Source of the DNA: JBNLAN01 sp050302175
GTDB taxonomy: Bacteria > Pseudomonadota > Zetaproteobacteria > Mariprofundales > Mariprofundaceae
Reading direction: 5' to 3'
Assembly: GCA_050302175.1 (NCBI GenBank)
Contig: JBNLAN010000018.1
Span: forward strand, 1-64,000
Length of the DNA: 64,000 nucleotides
The notes beneath the pieces are model-generated. The model was not told the origin of the DNA, did no database searches, and worked only from the letters and a program-made list of their open reading frames with translations. The translations under genes and the position numbers were made by a program. Positions 34,462 through 43,027 of the stretch are shown one piece after another; position 1 is the first letter of the stretch, and every line of letters starts with the position of its first letter.

Positions 34462-35251
34462 ATGGAGCGATATAAATTCTCTCAATGCTTTCAGCCTTGC
34501 CGCTTGCTGCATCGACACGGATCAGTGTGGCATAGATGCTGCCGCCTCGCTCGACTGCCTCGAAACGCTGCGGAAGCTTATCGATCATACGCCTGAGCGC
34601 GCCATCGACCTTCATGCCGATCACCGAGTTGTAGGAGCCAGTCATGCCGACATCGGTCTGATAGGCAGTTCCTTTCGGGTGAATAGTTTCATCGCAGGTC
34701 GGCACATGCGTATGTGTGCCATAAACGCAGGAGACACGTCCGTCCAGATACCAGCCCATGCCCATCTTCTCGCTGGTTGCCTCGGCGTGTAAATCCACCA
34801 GAACGACAGCAACATCGCCTGGAATCTCTTTCAGTGCCTGGTCTACAGCGGTAAAGGGCGAGTCCCATGAACCCATGAACACCTGCCCGATCAGATTGAT
34901 GACGGCGATTTTATGGCCAGCCGCGGTCTCCTGCACAGTCCAGCCGCGACCTGGTGCGGCCGGAGAGAAGTTCATCGGCCGGATCAGACGCTCATCCTCA
35001 TCAATGAAGGTCAGTAGCTCGCGCTGATCCCAGCAGTGGTTGCCGTTGGTGAGCACGTGCACCCCCAGCGCGAACATTTCGTCGGCGCATTTTTGGGTCA
35101 TGCCGAAGCCGTGGGCAAGATTCTCGCCGTTGGCGACCACGAAATCGATTTGGTGTTCGTCGATCAGGTTCGGCAGGTGCTGTTGCAGCACGCGTCGTCC
35201 GGCTTTTCCGATGACGTCGCCGATAATCAGGATGTTCAGTGGTTCCGACAT
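34460..35251 (-). CDS. YmdB-type metallophosphoesterase
   Basis: The 263-residue protein belongs to the TIGR00282/YmdB family, whose Bacillus member is a 2',3'-cyclic-nucleotide phosphodiesterase. The metal ligands are in IIGDVIGKAGR (residues 9-19), ANGENLAHGFG, LTNGNHCWDQRE, DLHAEATSEK and YGTHTHVPT, all intact. It overlaps the upstream fau gene by 16 bases. The physiological substrate in this organism is unknown. Confidence 0.92.
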   Translation of the reverse strand: MSEPLNILIIGDVIGKAGRRVLQQHLPNLIDEHQIDFVVANGENLAHGFGMTQKCADEMFALGVHVLTNGNHCWDQRELLTFIDEDERLIRPMNFSPAAPGRGWTVQETAAGHKIAVINLIGQVFMGSWDSPFTAVDQALKEIPGDVAVVLVDLHAEATSEKMGMGWYLDGRVSCVYGTHTHVPTCDETIHPKGTAYQTDVGMTGSYNSVIGMKVDGALRRMIDKLPQRFEAVERGGSIYATLIRVDAASGKAESIERIYIAP

Positions 35252-35835
35252 TCGATGACCTCGTTTTCGGTGATGATGGTGTTAAGTGGAACATCATGTG
35301 CTTCGGCGGGGATGTCCGCTGCCTCCTGGCAGGCAAAGGCCAGTCCAATGATCTGGCTGAGGTGTGGGCTGTGCTGGTTTAGCCAGCGGTCGAAGCAACC
35401 GAGTCCCATGCCGATACGATGGCCGCGCCGATCGAAGCCGACCAGAGGGCAAACCAGAATCGTACGGCTGGCAGTTTCTGCCGACCACATGGTGCCTTCC
35501 GCAGGCTCTAAGACTCCCAGCTGGCCGGGGGTCCAGGTGGTGGAGGCGGAGGTTTCCCGCCAGTGCATATCGGCGCGGCGACTGGTGACCGGGGCGAAGA
35601 TTCGATACGGTGCCGGGCCAAACAGTGTGGTGGTATCGACCTCATCGGGGAGAGAGCGGTAAAGCAGCAGAGAGTCGGGCTTGCAGGCTTCGAGAAGTTT
35701 GAGTAGCCGCTGCTGGATATTATGCGAGAGCTGTTGCTTTTGGGCGGGGGGCAGCTGTTTTCGCTGCGCCATTAACTCAGTGCGAAGGATCTTTTTGCCA
35801 GGCTGGGATGAGTTGGAAGGGGCGATGAAATTCAA
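35236..35835 (-). CDS. fau: 5-formyltetrahydrofolate cyclo-ligase
   Basis: The enzyme converts 5-formyl-THF to 5,10-methenyl-THF with ATP. From the TTG at 35835 it has 199 residues: KKILRTELMAQRKQL near the N-terminus, LLYRSLPDEVDTTTLF, VCPLVGFDRRGHRIGMGLGC with the family's Gly-rich loop (GCFDRW instead of the more usual GYYDR) and GLAFACQEAADIP. The true start is uncertain: the frame continues up to a GTG at 35916, but that segment overlaps a structured RNA with a terminator. It follows zapA and the candidate 6S RNA, as in E. coli. Confidence 0.87.
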   Translation of the reverse strand: MNFIAPSNSSQPGKKILRTELMAQRKQLPPAQKQQLSHNIQQRLLKLLEACKPDSLLLYRSLPDEVDTTTLFGPAPYRIFAPVTSRRADMHWRETSASTTWTPGQLGVLEPAEGTMWSAETASRTILVCPLVGFDRRGHRIGMGLGCFDRWLNQHSPHLSQIIGLAFACQEAADIPAEAHDVPLNTIITENEVIECRNH

Positions 35836-35883
35836 TGCAGCATGGCCTTTGACGAAGTGTTCAATGGTTGCAGCAAATGATAA

Positions 35884-36055
35884 AAAAGAGGCGCCCCCGC
35901 ACTGCCGTTGTGGCACAAAGTTGTCGAACCCTCTAACAAGAGGTGGGCGCCTCTCCCTGACGTCAGGTATCCCGGAATATCGGGACGCACACAGTCAAAG
36001 AATAGTAGCTCCCTTTCGACAAGCATCGGTTCTGGCAACTTGGACTGCCAATCGC
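35884..36055 (-). ncRNA. ssrS: Candidate 6S RNA
   Basis: The 220-base gap between zapA and fau holds a structured sequence on their strand. Its 3' end is a 10-bp stem AGAGGCGCCC/GGGCGCCTCT followed by six T, and inside are hairpins CCTCT-TGTT-AGAGG and TGCC-ACAAC-GGCA. Further 5' are the palindrome CCTGACGTCAGG and a TCCCG/CGGGA hairpin. In E. coli the gene in this exact position is ssrS, and short stretches (CCGATATT, GATACC, AGGGTTC, GCGGGGGCGCCTC) resemble its sequence. The 5' end is not defined; the RNA may be about 110-170 nt. Identity rests mainly on synteny. Confidence 0.55.
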
Positions 36056-36349
36056 TCAGCGCAGGGGCGCTTTTGCTAAACCGTCTGCCTGAGATATTAC
36101 CTCATCCAGCTCGGAGAGCAAGGACTGGAAATCCTCCACAACGCCCTCGCTCTTCTTCATGAGTTCGCCGGCAAGATTGAGAGCAACCAGTGACATCAGG
36201 CGGTCGGGTGCAACCACGCCACCCATTTGCCGGATGTTGTCCACTTGCTCCTGCACAAGGCTTGCGGCCGCCAAAACATGGGCCGGATCGTCATCAGTGC
36301 GGATATTGAAATTGCGCCCCATGATGGAGACTTCGACGGAGTGGCTCAT
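36056..36349 (-). CDS. zapA: Cell division protein ZapA
   Basis: ZapA bundles FtsZ filaments at the division ring. The 97-residue protein starts with the globular part VEVSIMGRNFNIRTDDDPAH and continues as a helix (AAASLVQEQVDNIRQ, then LMSLVALNLAGELMKKSE) that forms the dimeric coiled coil. Its ATG overlaps the stop of the zapB-like gene as ATGA. Confidence 0.92.
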   Translation of the reverse strand: MSHSVEVSIMGRNFNIRTDDDPAHVLAAASLVQEQVDNIRQMGGVVAPDRLMSLVALNLAGELMKKSEGVVEDFQSLLSELDEVISQADGLAKAPLR

Positions 36350-36636
36350 GTCGGCTCCTTGCTGGTTTCGCTCATCAGGCGGTCCAGTTTATCAATGGCG
36401 CTTTCCACCCGGGCTCGTGCTTCCAGTTTGCCGTCCTGCAGGCGGTGGATTTCACTCTCCAGCTTCTCTACCTGATCGCGGCGGTTGCGCAGCTCGCTCT
36501 CTGCCAGACGGATCACCTCTCTTAAGCGCTGGTTTTCCGCCATCAGCTTCTCCATGCTGCGCCGAATTTCGGACATGCTTTCGGAGAGCTTGTCGATGCG
36601 CTCTTTCAGGGCGTTTTGATTGGCGGAATAGTCCAT
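36346..36636 (-). CDS. Coiled-coil protein, ZapB-like
   Basis: The 96-residue protein is almost entirely a coiled coil (ALKERIDKLSESMSEIRRSM, then LMAENQRLREVIRLAESELR and QVEKLESEIHRLQDG), highly charged and without domains. Translationally coupled to zapA, it is probably a ZapB-type division-ring partner or a TIGR02449-like protein. The name rests on size, coiled coil and context. Confidence 0.75.
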   Translation of the reverse strand: MDYSANQNALKERIDKLSESMSEIRRSMEKLMAENQRLREVIRLAESELRNRRDQVEKLESEIHRLQDGKLEARARVESAIDKLDRLMSETSKEPT

Positions 36637-36684
36637 GATGGCATTGAATCACTGATGATTGGCGCGGTCAACAGATGCGCCGCT

Positions 36685-37044
36685 TCATGCCTGCTCGGAA
36701 ATCAGTGCTGAAACGGCCTCCAGCAGTTGCCTGGGCCTGAAGGGTTTGCGGAAGTGCAGGCAGTCGAACTCATCCTTGCGTTCCTCTTTGGCGAAGCCGG
36801 TAATGATGACAAACTTTTGCTCGGGATTGCGTGCGCGAACACGCTCAATCAGTTCATAGCCATCGATTTCTGGCATCTGGACATCTGTGATAATGGCTTT
36901 AGGCGCAACATAATCCGCGGCCTGCATTTGTTCGATATACGCCAGGCCATCACCGTAGGCCTCCACGCTGTAGCCGCCATGTTTCAGAATGGTGCTCAGC
37001 ATCTCTCTGACGGTCGGATTATCGTCGATCACATGAAAGTCCAT
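36685..37044 (-). CDS. Single-domain response regulator (CheY-like)
   Basis: The 119-residue receiver domain has the acidic pair DD at residues 7-8, the phospho-acceptor Asp in ITDVQMPEIDGYEL (about residue 54), Thr in VIITGFAKEE and Lys in FRKPFRPRQLLE. There is no output domain, so it works by phospho-dependent protein binding. No histidine kinase is adjacent. It is 42 bases after the acyl-CoA synthetase gene and 48 before the zapB-like gene, all in the same direction. Confidence 0.92.
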   Translation of the reverse strand: MDFHVIDDNPTVREMLSTILKHGGYSVEAYGDGLAYIEQMQAADYVAPKAIITDVQMPEIDGYELIERVRARNPEQKFVIITGFAKEERKDEFDCLHFRKPFRPRQLLEAVSALISEQA

Positions 37045-37086
37045 GTCTGCATCCTATCAGGTATCATGTTGGGTCCAAAGCGAGCC

Positions 37087-38868
37087 TTATGTACTGTAGA
37101 GGTCCTCTATTGCCTCGCCATATATTTCAAGCACCTTGTTACGCCTGACTTTCAAGGTGGGTGTCAGCATTTCATTTTCGACCGAAAAAGGCTGTTCGAG
37201 AACCAGAATGCGACGTACCTGCTCGAAAGGGTTCAATGGTTTGAGAATTTCGTTGGCCCGTGACTGTAGGGCTTTGCGCAGGACTTTCGACTCGGCCAAC
37301 TTTTTCCAATCTGTTTCCGGTAAGCCTTCGGCAGTTGCCCAGGCAAGGCATGCCTCTGGAGATGGAACGATGGCGGCAACCAGATAGGGGCGCCGGTCGC
37401 CGAATACAGCCGCTTGCTCGATCAGTGCATCGGTAATCAGCAGGCCTTCGACTCGTTGTGGTGCGATATTCTCGCCGCCTGAGGTTACAATGATCTCCTT
37501 TTTGCGGCCGGTGATGCGCAGATACCCGTCTTCATCGAACTCGCCGATATCGCCGGTATGAAGCCAGCCGTCGATCAGTGTCTCTTTCGTTGCTTTCGGA
37601 AGATTCCAGTAGCCTTTGGTAATGTTGGGCGCATGCACCTGGATTTCCCCATCGTCGCTGATTCGGATGTCTATTCCTTCGGGTGGCAATCCGACGGTTC
37701 CGGGTTTTCGCTTTCCCGGCGGGGTCAGTGCGATGAGTGCGGTGGATTCGGTCATGCCATAGCCCTCAATGATCGGTAGTCTCAGACCATCTAGAAAATC
37801 ACCTACTTCAAGAGATAGCGGGGCACCGCCGGAGAACATGATTCGCAGTTTCCCGCCAAAACGTGTCCGGATTTTTTCTCCGACCAGTTTGTCAAGGAAA
37901 GGGAAAGCCATCCGACTGATCGGCCCCGCTTTTTGCGTTCGCAGTTTCCGGGAAACATTAAAATAACTGTGGAAAAGCGTTTGTCTGAGTTTCGAAGCGT
38001 TGGCGACCTGGCCGAGGATGCGATTGCGCATCACTTCATACAGGCGCGGTACCGAAATCAGAATGGTGGGCCGAGCTTCCGGAAGATTTTTGGCGACGGT
38101 ATCGGGGCGTTCGGCAAAGGCAACGGAGAAACCCAGCAGATATACGGCAAAGTGTCCGGCAAGACGTTCCAGGACGTGTGCAAGGGGCAGAAAGGAAAGC
38201 ATTTTGTCATCAGCGTGGAAATCAATGATTGGAGTGACGGCCGCGATGGCCGAAAGGATGTTTCCGTGCGAGAGCATTACCCCTTTCGGGTTGCCGGTGG
38301 TGCCTGAGGTGTAAATCAAGGTGGCCAGACTATCTCTTGTGAGGGCTTGGGAGCGGCTGTCCAGCTCTTCGTTTGCCTCAGGTGCCTCCTCCAGTTCCGC
38401 AAAGGAGTGCAATAATTTGGAGTCGCCTTTGGGGTTGAGCGCATAAATTGCGCGAACATCAGGGCATTCGGCTGTTGCTTCCAGCAGATGGCGAAGCAAG
38501 GCTCCTCCGGAAGTAATCACACATCTTGCATCGCAATCTTCCAGCACATAGCGCATATCTTGTGGGCGGTAGGTGCAGTAGAGCGGTACGGTGACGGCAC
38601 CGATCGACAGAATGGCAAAGTCTGCGACTGCCCATTCAGGTCGATTCTCCATCAGAATGGCGACGCGATCTCCCGGTTTGATGCCTGCTTTGAGCAATCC
38701 TGCTGCTACATGCCGTACACGCAGTTCAAGTTGTCGATAAGTGATCGGCAGGTAGTTGCCATCTTTGCGATACCATTGAGCAGGGTGACTGGCGTTATGC
38801 GAGGCGGTGCCGAAAAAGGCTTCCGGAACGCTGGCGCTTTCAATCAGGCTGGCGGTGCTAATTTGCAT
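37087..38868 (-). CDS. Long-chain acyl-CoA synthetase (AMP-forming)
   Basis: The 593-residue ANL-superfamily enzyme activates fatty acids to acyl-CoA. It has the AMP-binding P-loop TLIYTSGTTGNPKGVMLSHG, the YGMTESTALIAL motif, and LHTGDIGEFDEDGYLRITGR with KKEIIVTSGGENI in the hinge and C-terminal domain. Its organisation matches the FAA1/FadD15-type long form. The ATG at 38868 follows GGAGG. The likely substrates are long-chain acids, but the exact chain length cannot be read. It may serve lipid turnover or link to the nearby plsY. Confidence 0.92.
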   Translation of the reverse strand: MQISTASLIESASVPEAFFGTASHNASHPAQWYRKDGNYLPITYRQLELRVRHVAAGLLKAGIKPGDRVAILMENRPEWAVADFAILSIGAVTVPLYCTYRPQDMRYVLEDCDARCVITSGGALLRHLLEATAECPDVRAIYALNPKGDSKLLHSFAELEEAPEANEELDSRSQALTRDSLATLIYTSGTTGNPKGVMLSHGNILSAIAAVTPIIDFHADDKMLSFLPLAHVLERLAGHFAVYLLGFSVAFAERPDTVAKNLPEARPTILISVPRLYEVMRNRILGQVANASKLRQTLFHSYFNVSRKLRTQKAGPISRMAFPFLDKLVGEKIRTRFGGKLRIMFSGGAPLSLEVGDFLDGLRLPIIEGYGMTESTALIALTPPGKRKPGTVGLPPEGIDIRISDDGEIQVHAPNITKGYWNLPKATKETLIDGWLHTGDIGEFDEDGYLRITGRKKEIIVTSGGENIAPQRVEGLLITDALIEQAAVFGDRRPYLVAAIVPSPEACLAWATAEGLPETDWKKLAESKVLRKALQSRANEILKPLNPFEQVRRILVLEQPFSVENEMLTPTLKVRRNKVLEIYGEAIEDLYST

Positions 38869-39061
38869 ATTGCTCTCCCTCCGAGGCAACTTCCTTAAGC
38901 AGGTAGCATAGGAGTCTGCTAAAGCCGCGTCCATACGCAGGCCATATCTGCAAAAGGGTCCACAAAGGGTGCACAAAGGTTTGACCTCGGCAGATAGCAG
39001 CGCATACTTATACGCATTCACAGCACAGGGAATTTCCTGATTTTCAACTCTTGGGGGGAGC

Positions 39062-40012
39062 ATGGGTAAGCATATCTGCATTATTGGCGGTAGCGGTTTT
39101 GTTGGGCGCGTTTTGACACGCCGTGCAATCGATGAGGGTTACCAGGTAACCGTGGCTTGCAGGCACCCTGAGCGTTCGCGAGAAATTCTGGCAATGGGGG
39201 CCAGGCTTGTAAGAGCAAACATTGGCGATGGCAAGGGGTTGCAGGAAGCTGTTCAAGGTGCTGATTGTGTGATCAATCTGGTTGGGTTGCTGTTCGAGAA
39301 AGGGGCAAGTAATTTCGAAGCTGCGCATGTGAAGGGCGCTGAGCATGTTTTGGCGGTATGTGCGCAAACGGGAGTGAAGCAGTATATCCATATGAGTGCT
39401 CTTGGGGCGGGAAAGGTGCCGGCAAGTGCCTATGCCCGAACCAAGGCCGATGCAGAGAATCTTGTGCGCAAGTCAGCGGGTCTGTGCTGGAGTATTTTCA
39501 GGCCGTCGATTATCTATGGCGAAGGCGATAATTTTTTCAATCAATTTAAAAAAATGAGTGCGCTATTGCCTATTCTACCGGTGATTGAAGGCAAGACACG
39601 TTTTCAGCCTGTGTGGGTGGAGAATGTTGCGCGGGCCATGCTGGCGGTGGTGAGCGATAAGGATGCCTGCGGTAAAACCTATGAGCTGGGGGGGCCGAAG
39701 GTCTACAGCTTCAGGCAGCTGCTTGAAATTCTGATGGGCGAGCTGAATCGTTCACGATTGTTACTGCCGGTGCCGCGGTTTGCTGCGAAGTTGATAGCAG
39801 GTTTTGCGCAGTTTCTTCCGGTTCCGCTCCTGACACCGGATCAGCTTGTATTGCTGCAGCACGATAATGTGCTTGAAGGTAAGGCGTTTCCAAAGAAATT
39901 CGGGCAGGCGGCGGAGCTTGAGAAGGTGCTGCCGACCTATATTCGGGGTAACCAGCCCGAGCGTTTGCAGCACAGGCTGGATCACTGCCGTAAATATTAT
40001 CGGAAGGGATAA
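39062..40012 (+). CDS. NAD(P)-binding protein, complex I NDUFA9-like (atypical SDR)
   Basis: The 316-residue Rossmann protein has the dinucleotide motif CIIGGSGFVGRVLTRRA at residues 6-22, then DCVINLVGLLFEKG, the SDR-like YARTKADAENLVR and FRPSIIYGEGDNFFNQF. It matches the NDUFA9 subfamily of extended/atypical SDRs, found free-standing in many bacteria. The usual catalytic Tyr-x3-Lys is present as YARTK. The GGGGGG stretch before the ATG serves as ribosome binding site. The 193-base divergent region upstream has CACAAAGG repeats near 38961-38978 and TTGACC at 38981, possibly a promoter. Confidence 0.88.
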   Translation: MGKHICIIGGSGFVGRVLTRRAIDEGYQVTVACRHPERSREILAMGARLVRANIGDGKGLQEAVQGADCVINLVGLLFEKGASNFEAAHVKGAEHVLAVCAQTGVKQYIHMSALGAGKVPASAYARTKADAENLVRKSAGLCWSIFRPSIIYGEGDNFFNQFKKMSALLPILPVIEGKTRFQPVWVENVARAMLAVVSDKDACGKTYELGGPKVYSFRQLLEILMGELNRSRLLLPVPRFAAKLIAGFAQFLPVPLLTPDQLVLLQHDNVLEGKAFPKKFGQAAELEKVLPTYIRGNQPERLQHRLDHCRKYYRKG

Positions 40013-40026
40013 ATGGTTTTTCGGCG

Positions 40027-40632
40027 ATGCTAAAGTTGTTGATGTTTGTACTGTCGGCCTATCTTGTGGGTGCGATTCCGTTTGGCTTGTTGTTTGCGCG
40101 AGTGATAACTGGAAAAGATCCGCGCCAGCATGGGAGCGGAAATATTGGCGCCACCAATGCTATGCGTACTGGTGGCAAGCTGGTGGGGATTCTGACGCTT
40201 CTGGCCGATATTGCCAAAGCCTCGATTCCGGTTGCTTTTGCATTGTATTATGCCAATGAACTGACTGCGGCACTGGTAGGTGTGGCGGCCTTTGTTGGGC
40301 ATGTATATCCGGTTTATCTTGGATTTCGGGGCGGGAAAGGCGTAGCCACCATGTTTGGTGCGTTGATTCCCTGGCAACCCTGGATTGCCCTGCTTGCCTT
40401 TGCAGTGTGGCTTCTGGTGTTGCAGTTGGGGCGTTATGTGTCGGTAGCCTCTATTGCAGCAGCGGTTTCCATGCCTTTGCTGGCGGTGGTGTTCGATGGT
40501 TCTGTGTCGTTATTGGTGGCCTGTGTGCTGTTTGCAGCGATCAGCATCGCCAAGCACCGCAGCAATCTGGTGCGAGTGGCAAAAGGCGAAGAGCCGAAAA
40601 TCGGACAGGGAAAAAAAACGCGTTCGGCGTGA
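40027..40632 (+). CDS. plsY: Glycerol-3-phosphate acyltransferase PlsY
   Basis: PlsY uses acyl-phosphate to acylate glycerol-3-phosphate, the first step in phospholipid synthesis. The 201-residue protein has five TM helices and the three conserved loops: SGNIGATNAMRTGGK (acyl-phosphate), GFRGGKGVATMFGALIP, and the late IAKHRSNLVRVAKGEEPKIG segment. It lies 14 bases after the NDUFA9-like gene. Confidence 0.96.
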   Translation: MLKLLMFVLSAYLVGAIPFGLLFARVITGKDPRQHGSGNIGATNAMRTGGKLVGILTLLADIAKASIPVAFALYYANELTAALVGVAAFVGHVYPVYLGFRGGKGVATMFGALIPWQPWIALLAFAVWLLVLQLGRYVSVASIAAAVSMPLLAVVFDGSVSLLVACVLFAAISIAKHRSNLVRVAKGEEPKIGQGKKTRSA

Positions 40633-40757
40633 TGGACAGCTTCACAAGAACCGTAAATTACTCCATATTTGCTTTTATTGATTCCATGGGGGAGTTGCAC
40701 AAGCGTTAAGGCTGTGCCATTCTTTTGAAAATTCAATGGTTAGCCGTGGGGGCTTAC

Positions 40758-41831
40758 ATGAAACTTCAACATGTTGTGCTTATTGTGTTAAGTCTTTGTT
40801 TTGCTGCTGTTCCTGTTGTGGCACAAGCGGATACGCTTACATTGCCAGAGGGCGCAACCAAGGATGACCTGAAGCCCGATTTCCCGCAGCCCTATATTGT
40901 TAAAAAGGGCGATACCCTTTGGGATATTGCCGAACACTTCTTTAAGGATCCATACAAATGGATCAAAATCTGGGAGAAGAACCTCTATATCAGTAATCCC
41001 GATCTGATTTACCCGGGCAATGAAATCTGGTTCTCCATGCCGCCGGATAAGGTGAAGGTCGCCAGACCAGCGCAGCAGCCCAGGGTCATCAAGCGAGTGC
41101 AGCCTGCAGCTATTATCAAGCCGGTAGAAAAAATCGAGGCCCCGATTGATCCCAATCTGTTTCTTACTGCTTTGGCGCGGCAGGATTTTATTCAGCCCAA
41201 AGACGTGGATGGCGTTGGTCATATCTTGGATTCGGAAGATGGCCGGCTGTACTATGGAAACGGCGATCGCATTTATTTGAAATTTAAGCGGGCGGCAAAC
41301 CCTGGAGAGTTATTTGATGTGTTCCGTACCGGCGATGTAATCAAGGATCCCAAAAGCGGCAGAAAACTTGGCGTACTGGTGCATCATTTGGGCCAGGTTA
41401 AGGTGGTTTCTGAAGAGAAAGGGATTTACCGAGGCATGATTACCAACTCTTTCGAAGAGATGGATAGAGGTAATCGGCTGAAGCCCGCCAAGATCATTGA
41501 TGGCTCATTGACACCCTCCTTTCCTGCAGGGGATATTAATGGACAGGTGCTGTATATTCGAAACAATGCCGCTGAAGCGGGTCAGAATCAGGTAACAGGC
41601 ATTAGTCTGGGCATTAAGGATGGTATGACGCCGGGTATGAAACTTTCGGTTCACCGCGCCGGACGCGTGGTGCGCGATAAGGTAACAGGCAAAAAGACAA
41701 GATTACCGGAAGAGAAAATTGGTGAGTTGCTGGTGCTGGTGCCGCAGCGGGATGCCTCCATTGCACTGGTGACCAAATCGACCGCTGCAATCAATTTGGG
41801 AGATGCGGTGCGAAATCAGGCGAGCCGCTGA
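40758..41831 (+). CDS. Secreted LysM-domain protein
   Basis: The protein (357 residues from the ATG at 40758) has a signal peptide (MKLQHVVLIVLSLCFAAVPV, cleavage at QA) and one LysM domain (about residues 46-95: YIVKKGDTLWDIAEHFFKD, then IWEKNLYISNPDLIYPGNEI). The region after it is a strand-rich domain of unknown function found with LysM upstream of dprA in many proteobacteria. It probably binds peptidoglycan in the periplasm. GGGGG sits 6 nt upstream. A strong terminator follows the gene. Confidence 0.88.
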   Translation: MKLQHVVLIVLSLCFAAVPVVAQADTLTLPEGATKDDLKPDFPQPYIVKKGDTLWDIAEHFFKDPYKWIKIWEKNLYISNPDLIYPGNEIWFSMPPDKVKVARPAQQPRVIKRVQPAAIIKPVEKIEAPIDPNLFLTALARQDFIQPKDVDGVGHILDSEDGRLYYGNGDRIYLKFKRAANPGELFDVFRTGDVIKDPKSGRKLGVLVHHLGQVKVVSEEKGIYRGMITNSFEEMDRGNRLKPAKIIDGSLTPSFPAGDINGQVLYIRNNAAEAGQNQVTGISLGIKDGMTPGMKLSVHRAGRVVRDKVTGKKTRLPEEKIGELLVLVPQRDASIALVTKSTAAINLGDAVRNQASR

Positions 41832-41854
41832 TTCTAGCCATCATGAAAAACAGC

Positions 41855-41888
41855 AATGCCACCCGGCGCAGGCCGGGTGGCATTTTTC
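41855..41888 (+). terminator. Rho-independent terminator after the LysM gene
   Basis: AATGCCACCCGG and CCGGGTGGCATT pair in a 12-bp stem with a GC-rich loop, followed by TTTTT. It separates the LysM gene from dprA, whose promoter must lie in the following few bases or be read-through. Confidence 0.92.
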
Positions 41889-41905
41889 GTTGTTGTAGCT
41901 GATAG

Positions 41906-43027
41906 ATGGATTTTGATTCCGGAACTCTTTGCTCCAAGGCTGCAGAGCACTATTTACGCTTGAGTCTTGTTCGCGGCATTGGTCCGCATATTGGGCGAAT
42001 GCTGGTGAGAGCGGCAGCTGGTGCGGACAGGGTATGGAGTAACTCCATCCGGGAGTGGAAGAACCGTGAAGGCGTAACAGAGCGATTGATTGCGGCTTTG
42101 CAGAGCAGCGATAGTTCCGAGGCCAAAGAAGTGATCGAACAATGCTCGGCGGCTGATATAAGGATTTTGTGTCCGGAAGACGAGTATTATCCATCCATGC
42201 TGGCAGAGCTCGATGATGCACCATTGGTAATTTTTGTGACCGGTAACCATGAAACTCTGCGACTTCCGCGCATGCTTTCCGTGATTGGTGCACGCAAGGC
42301 CACCAGAGAGAGCCGGTTGGTGACCCGGCGCTGGTGCAGGGTGTTGTCTGATCAGGGTATCTGTATTGTCAGTGGTTTGGCCTATGGCATCGATGCAGCG
42401 GCCCATGGCGGCGCATTGGATGGTGAAGGTTCGACCATTGCCGTGATAGGCCGCGGGCTACAGGCCAAGTTGACACATGAGCAACAGCGGCAGATCGATG
42501 CGATCTGTGAACAAGGGTGCGTCATCTCCGAGTTTCTGCCGCATATGGAGGCCAAGCCAGAGCATTTTCCGAGGCGGAATCGAATCATTGCCGGAATATC
42601 GAAGGGAACACTGGTGATGGAGGCTGCGCTTAAGTCCGGCTCACTCATTACTGCGAGGCAGGCGGCCGAATATGGCCGGGAAGTGCTTGCGGTTCCCGGT
42701 TCGGTGCTCAGTGGTGCGCATGCCGGTTGTCATCAGTTGATTCGCGATGGGGCGACTCTTGTGGAATCAACAAGGGATGTGTTGCAGGCGCTTGGATGGC
42801 AGGTCGTGAACGGGCGTGCCGGCCGTCAGCAGGCATACCTTCCCGCATCGCCACAAGAGGCCGAAATACTCGCACTCCTCAGGCAGGAGATGATGCATAT
42901 CGACCGGATCGCGGAACAAACCGGCTTGACCGTGCCCGAGCTTTCGCCCATCTTGCTCGCCCTCGAGCTGCTCGGCGCGGTCCAGCGCCTTCCCGGTAGC
43001 CGTTATATGTTAGGAGATGCTGGATAG
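41906..43027 (+). CDS. dprA: DNA-processing protein DprA
   Basis: DprA loads RecA on incoming single-stranded DNA in natural transformation. The 373-residue protein has the N-terminal helix-hairpin region (HYLRLSLVRGIGPHIGRMLV), the Rossmann core with SVIGARKATRESRLVTRRWC, IVSGLAYGIDAAAHGGAL and the FPRRNRIIAGISKGTLVMEA motif, and a C-terminal winged helix. Stop and topA start are adjacent, the common dprA-topA order. Confidence 0.95.
   Translation: MDFDSGTLCSKAAEHYLRLSLVRGIGPHIGRMLVRAAAGADRVWSNSIREWKNREGVTERLIAALQSSDSSEAKEVIEQCSAADIRILCPEDEYYPSMLAELDDAPLVIFVTGNHETLRLPRMLSVIGARKATRESRLVTRRWCRVLSDQGICIVSGLAYGIDAAAHGGALDGEGSTIAVIGRGLQAKLTHEQQRQIDAICEQGCVISEFLPHMEAKPEHFPRRNRIIAGISKGTLVMEAALKSGSLITARQAAEYGREVLAVPGSVLSGAHAGCHQLIRDGATLVESTRDVLQALGWQVVNGRAGRQQAYLPASPQEAEILALLRQEMMHIDRIAEQTGLTVPELSPILLALELLGAVQRLPGSRYMLGDAG

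Noticed and set aside
35836..35916. N-terminal extension of the fau reading frame up to a GTG
   Set aside because: It runs through the structured RNA region and its T-run terminator, and the extra residues do not look like the family N-terminus.
38981..39014. TTGACC with TACTTA or TATACG as a promoter of the NDUFA9-like gene
   Set aside because: The -10 matches are poor at an acceptable spacing (18), and the better -10 has 22-base spacing.
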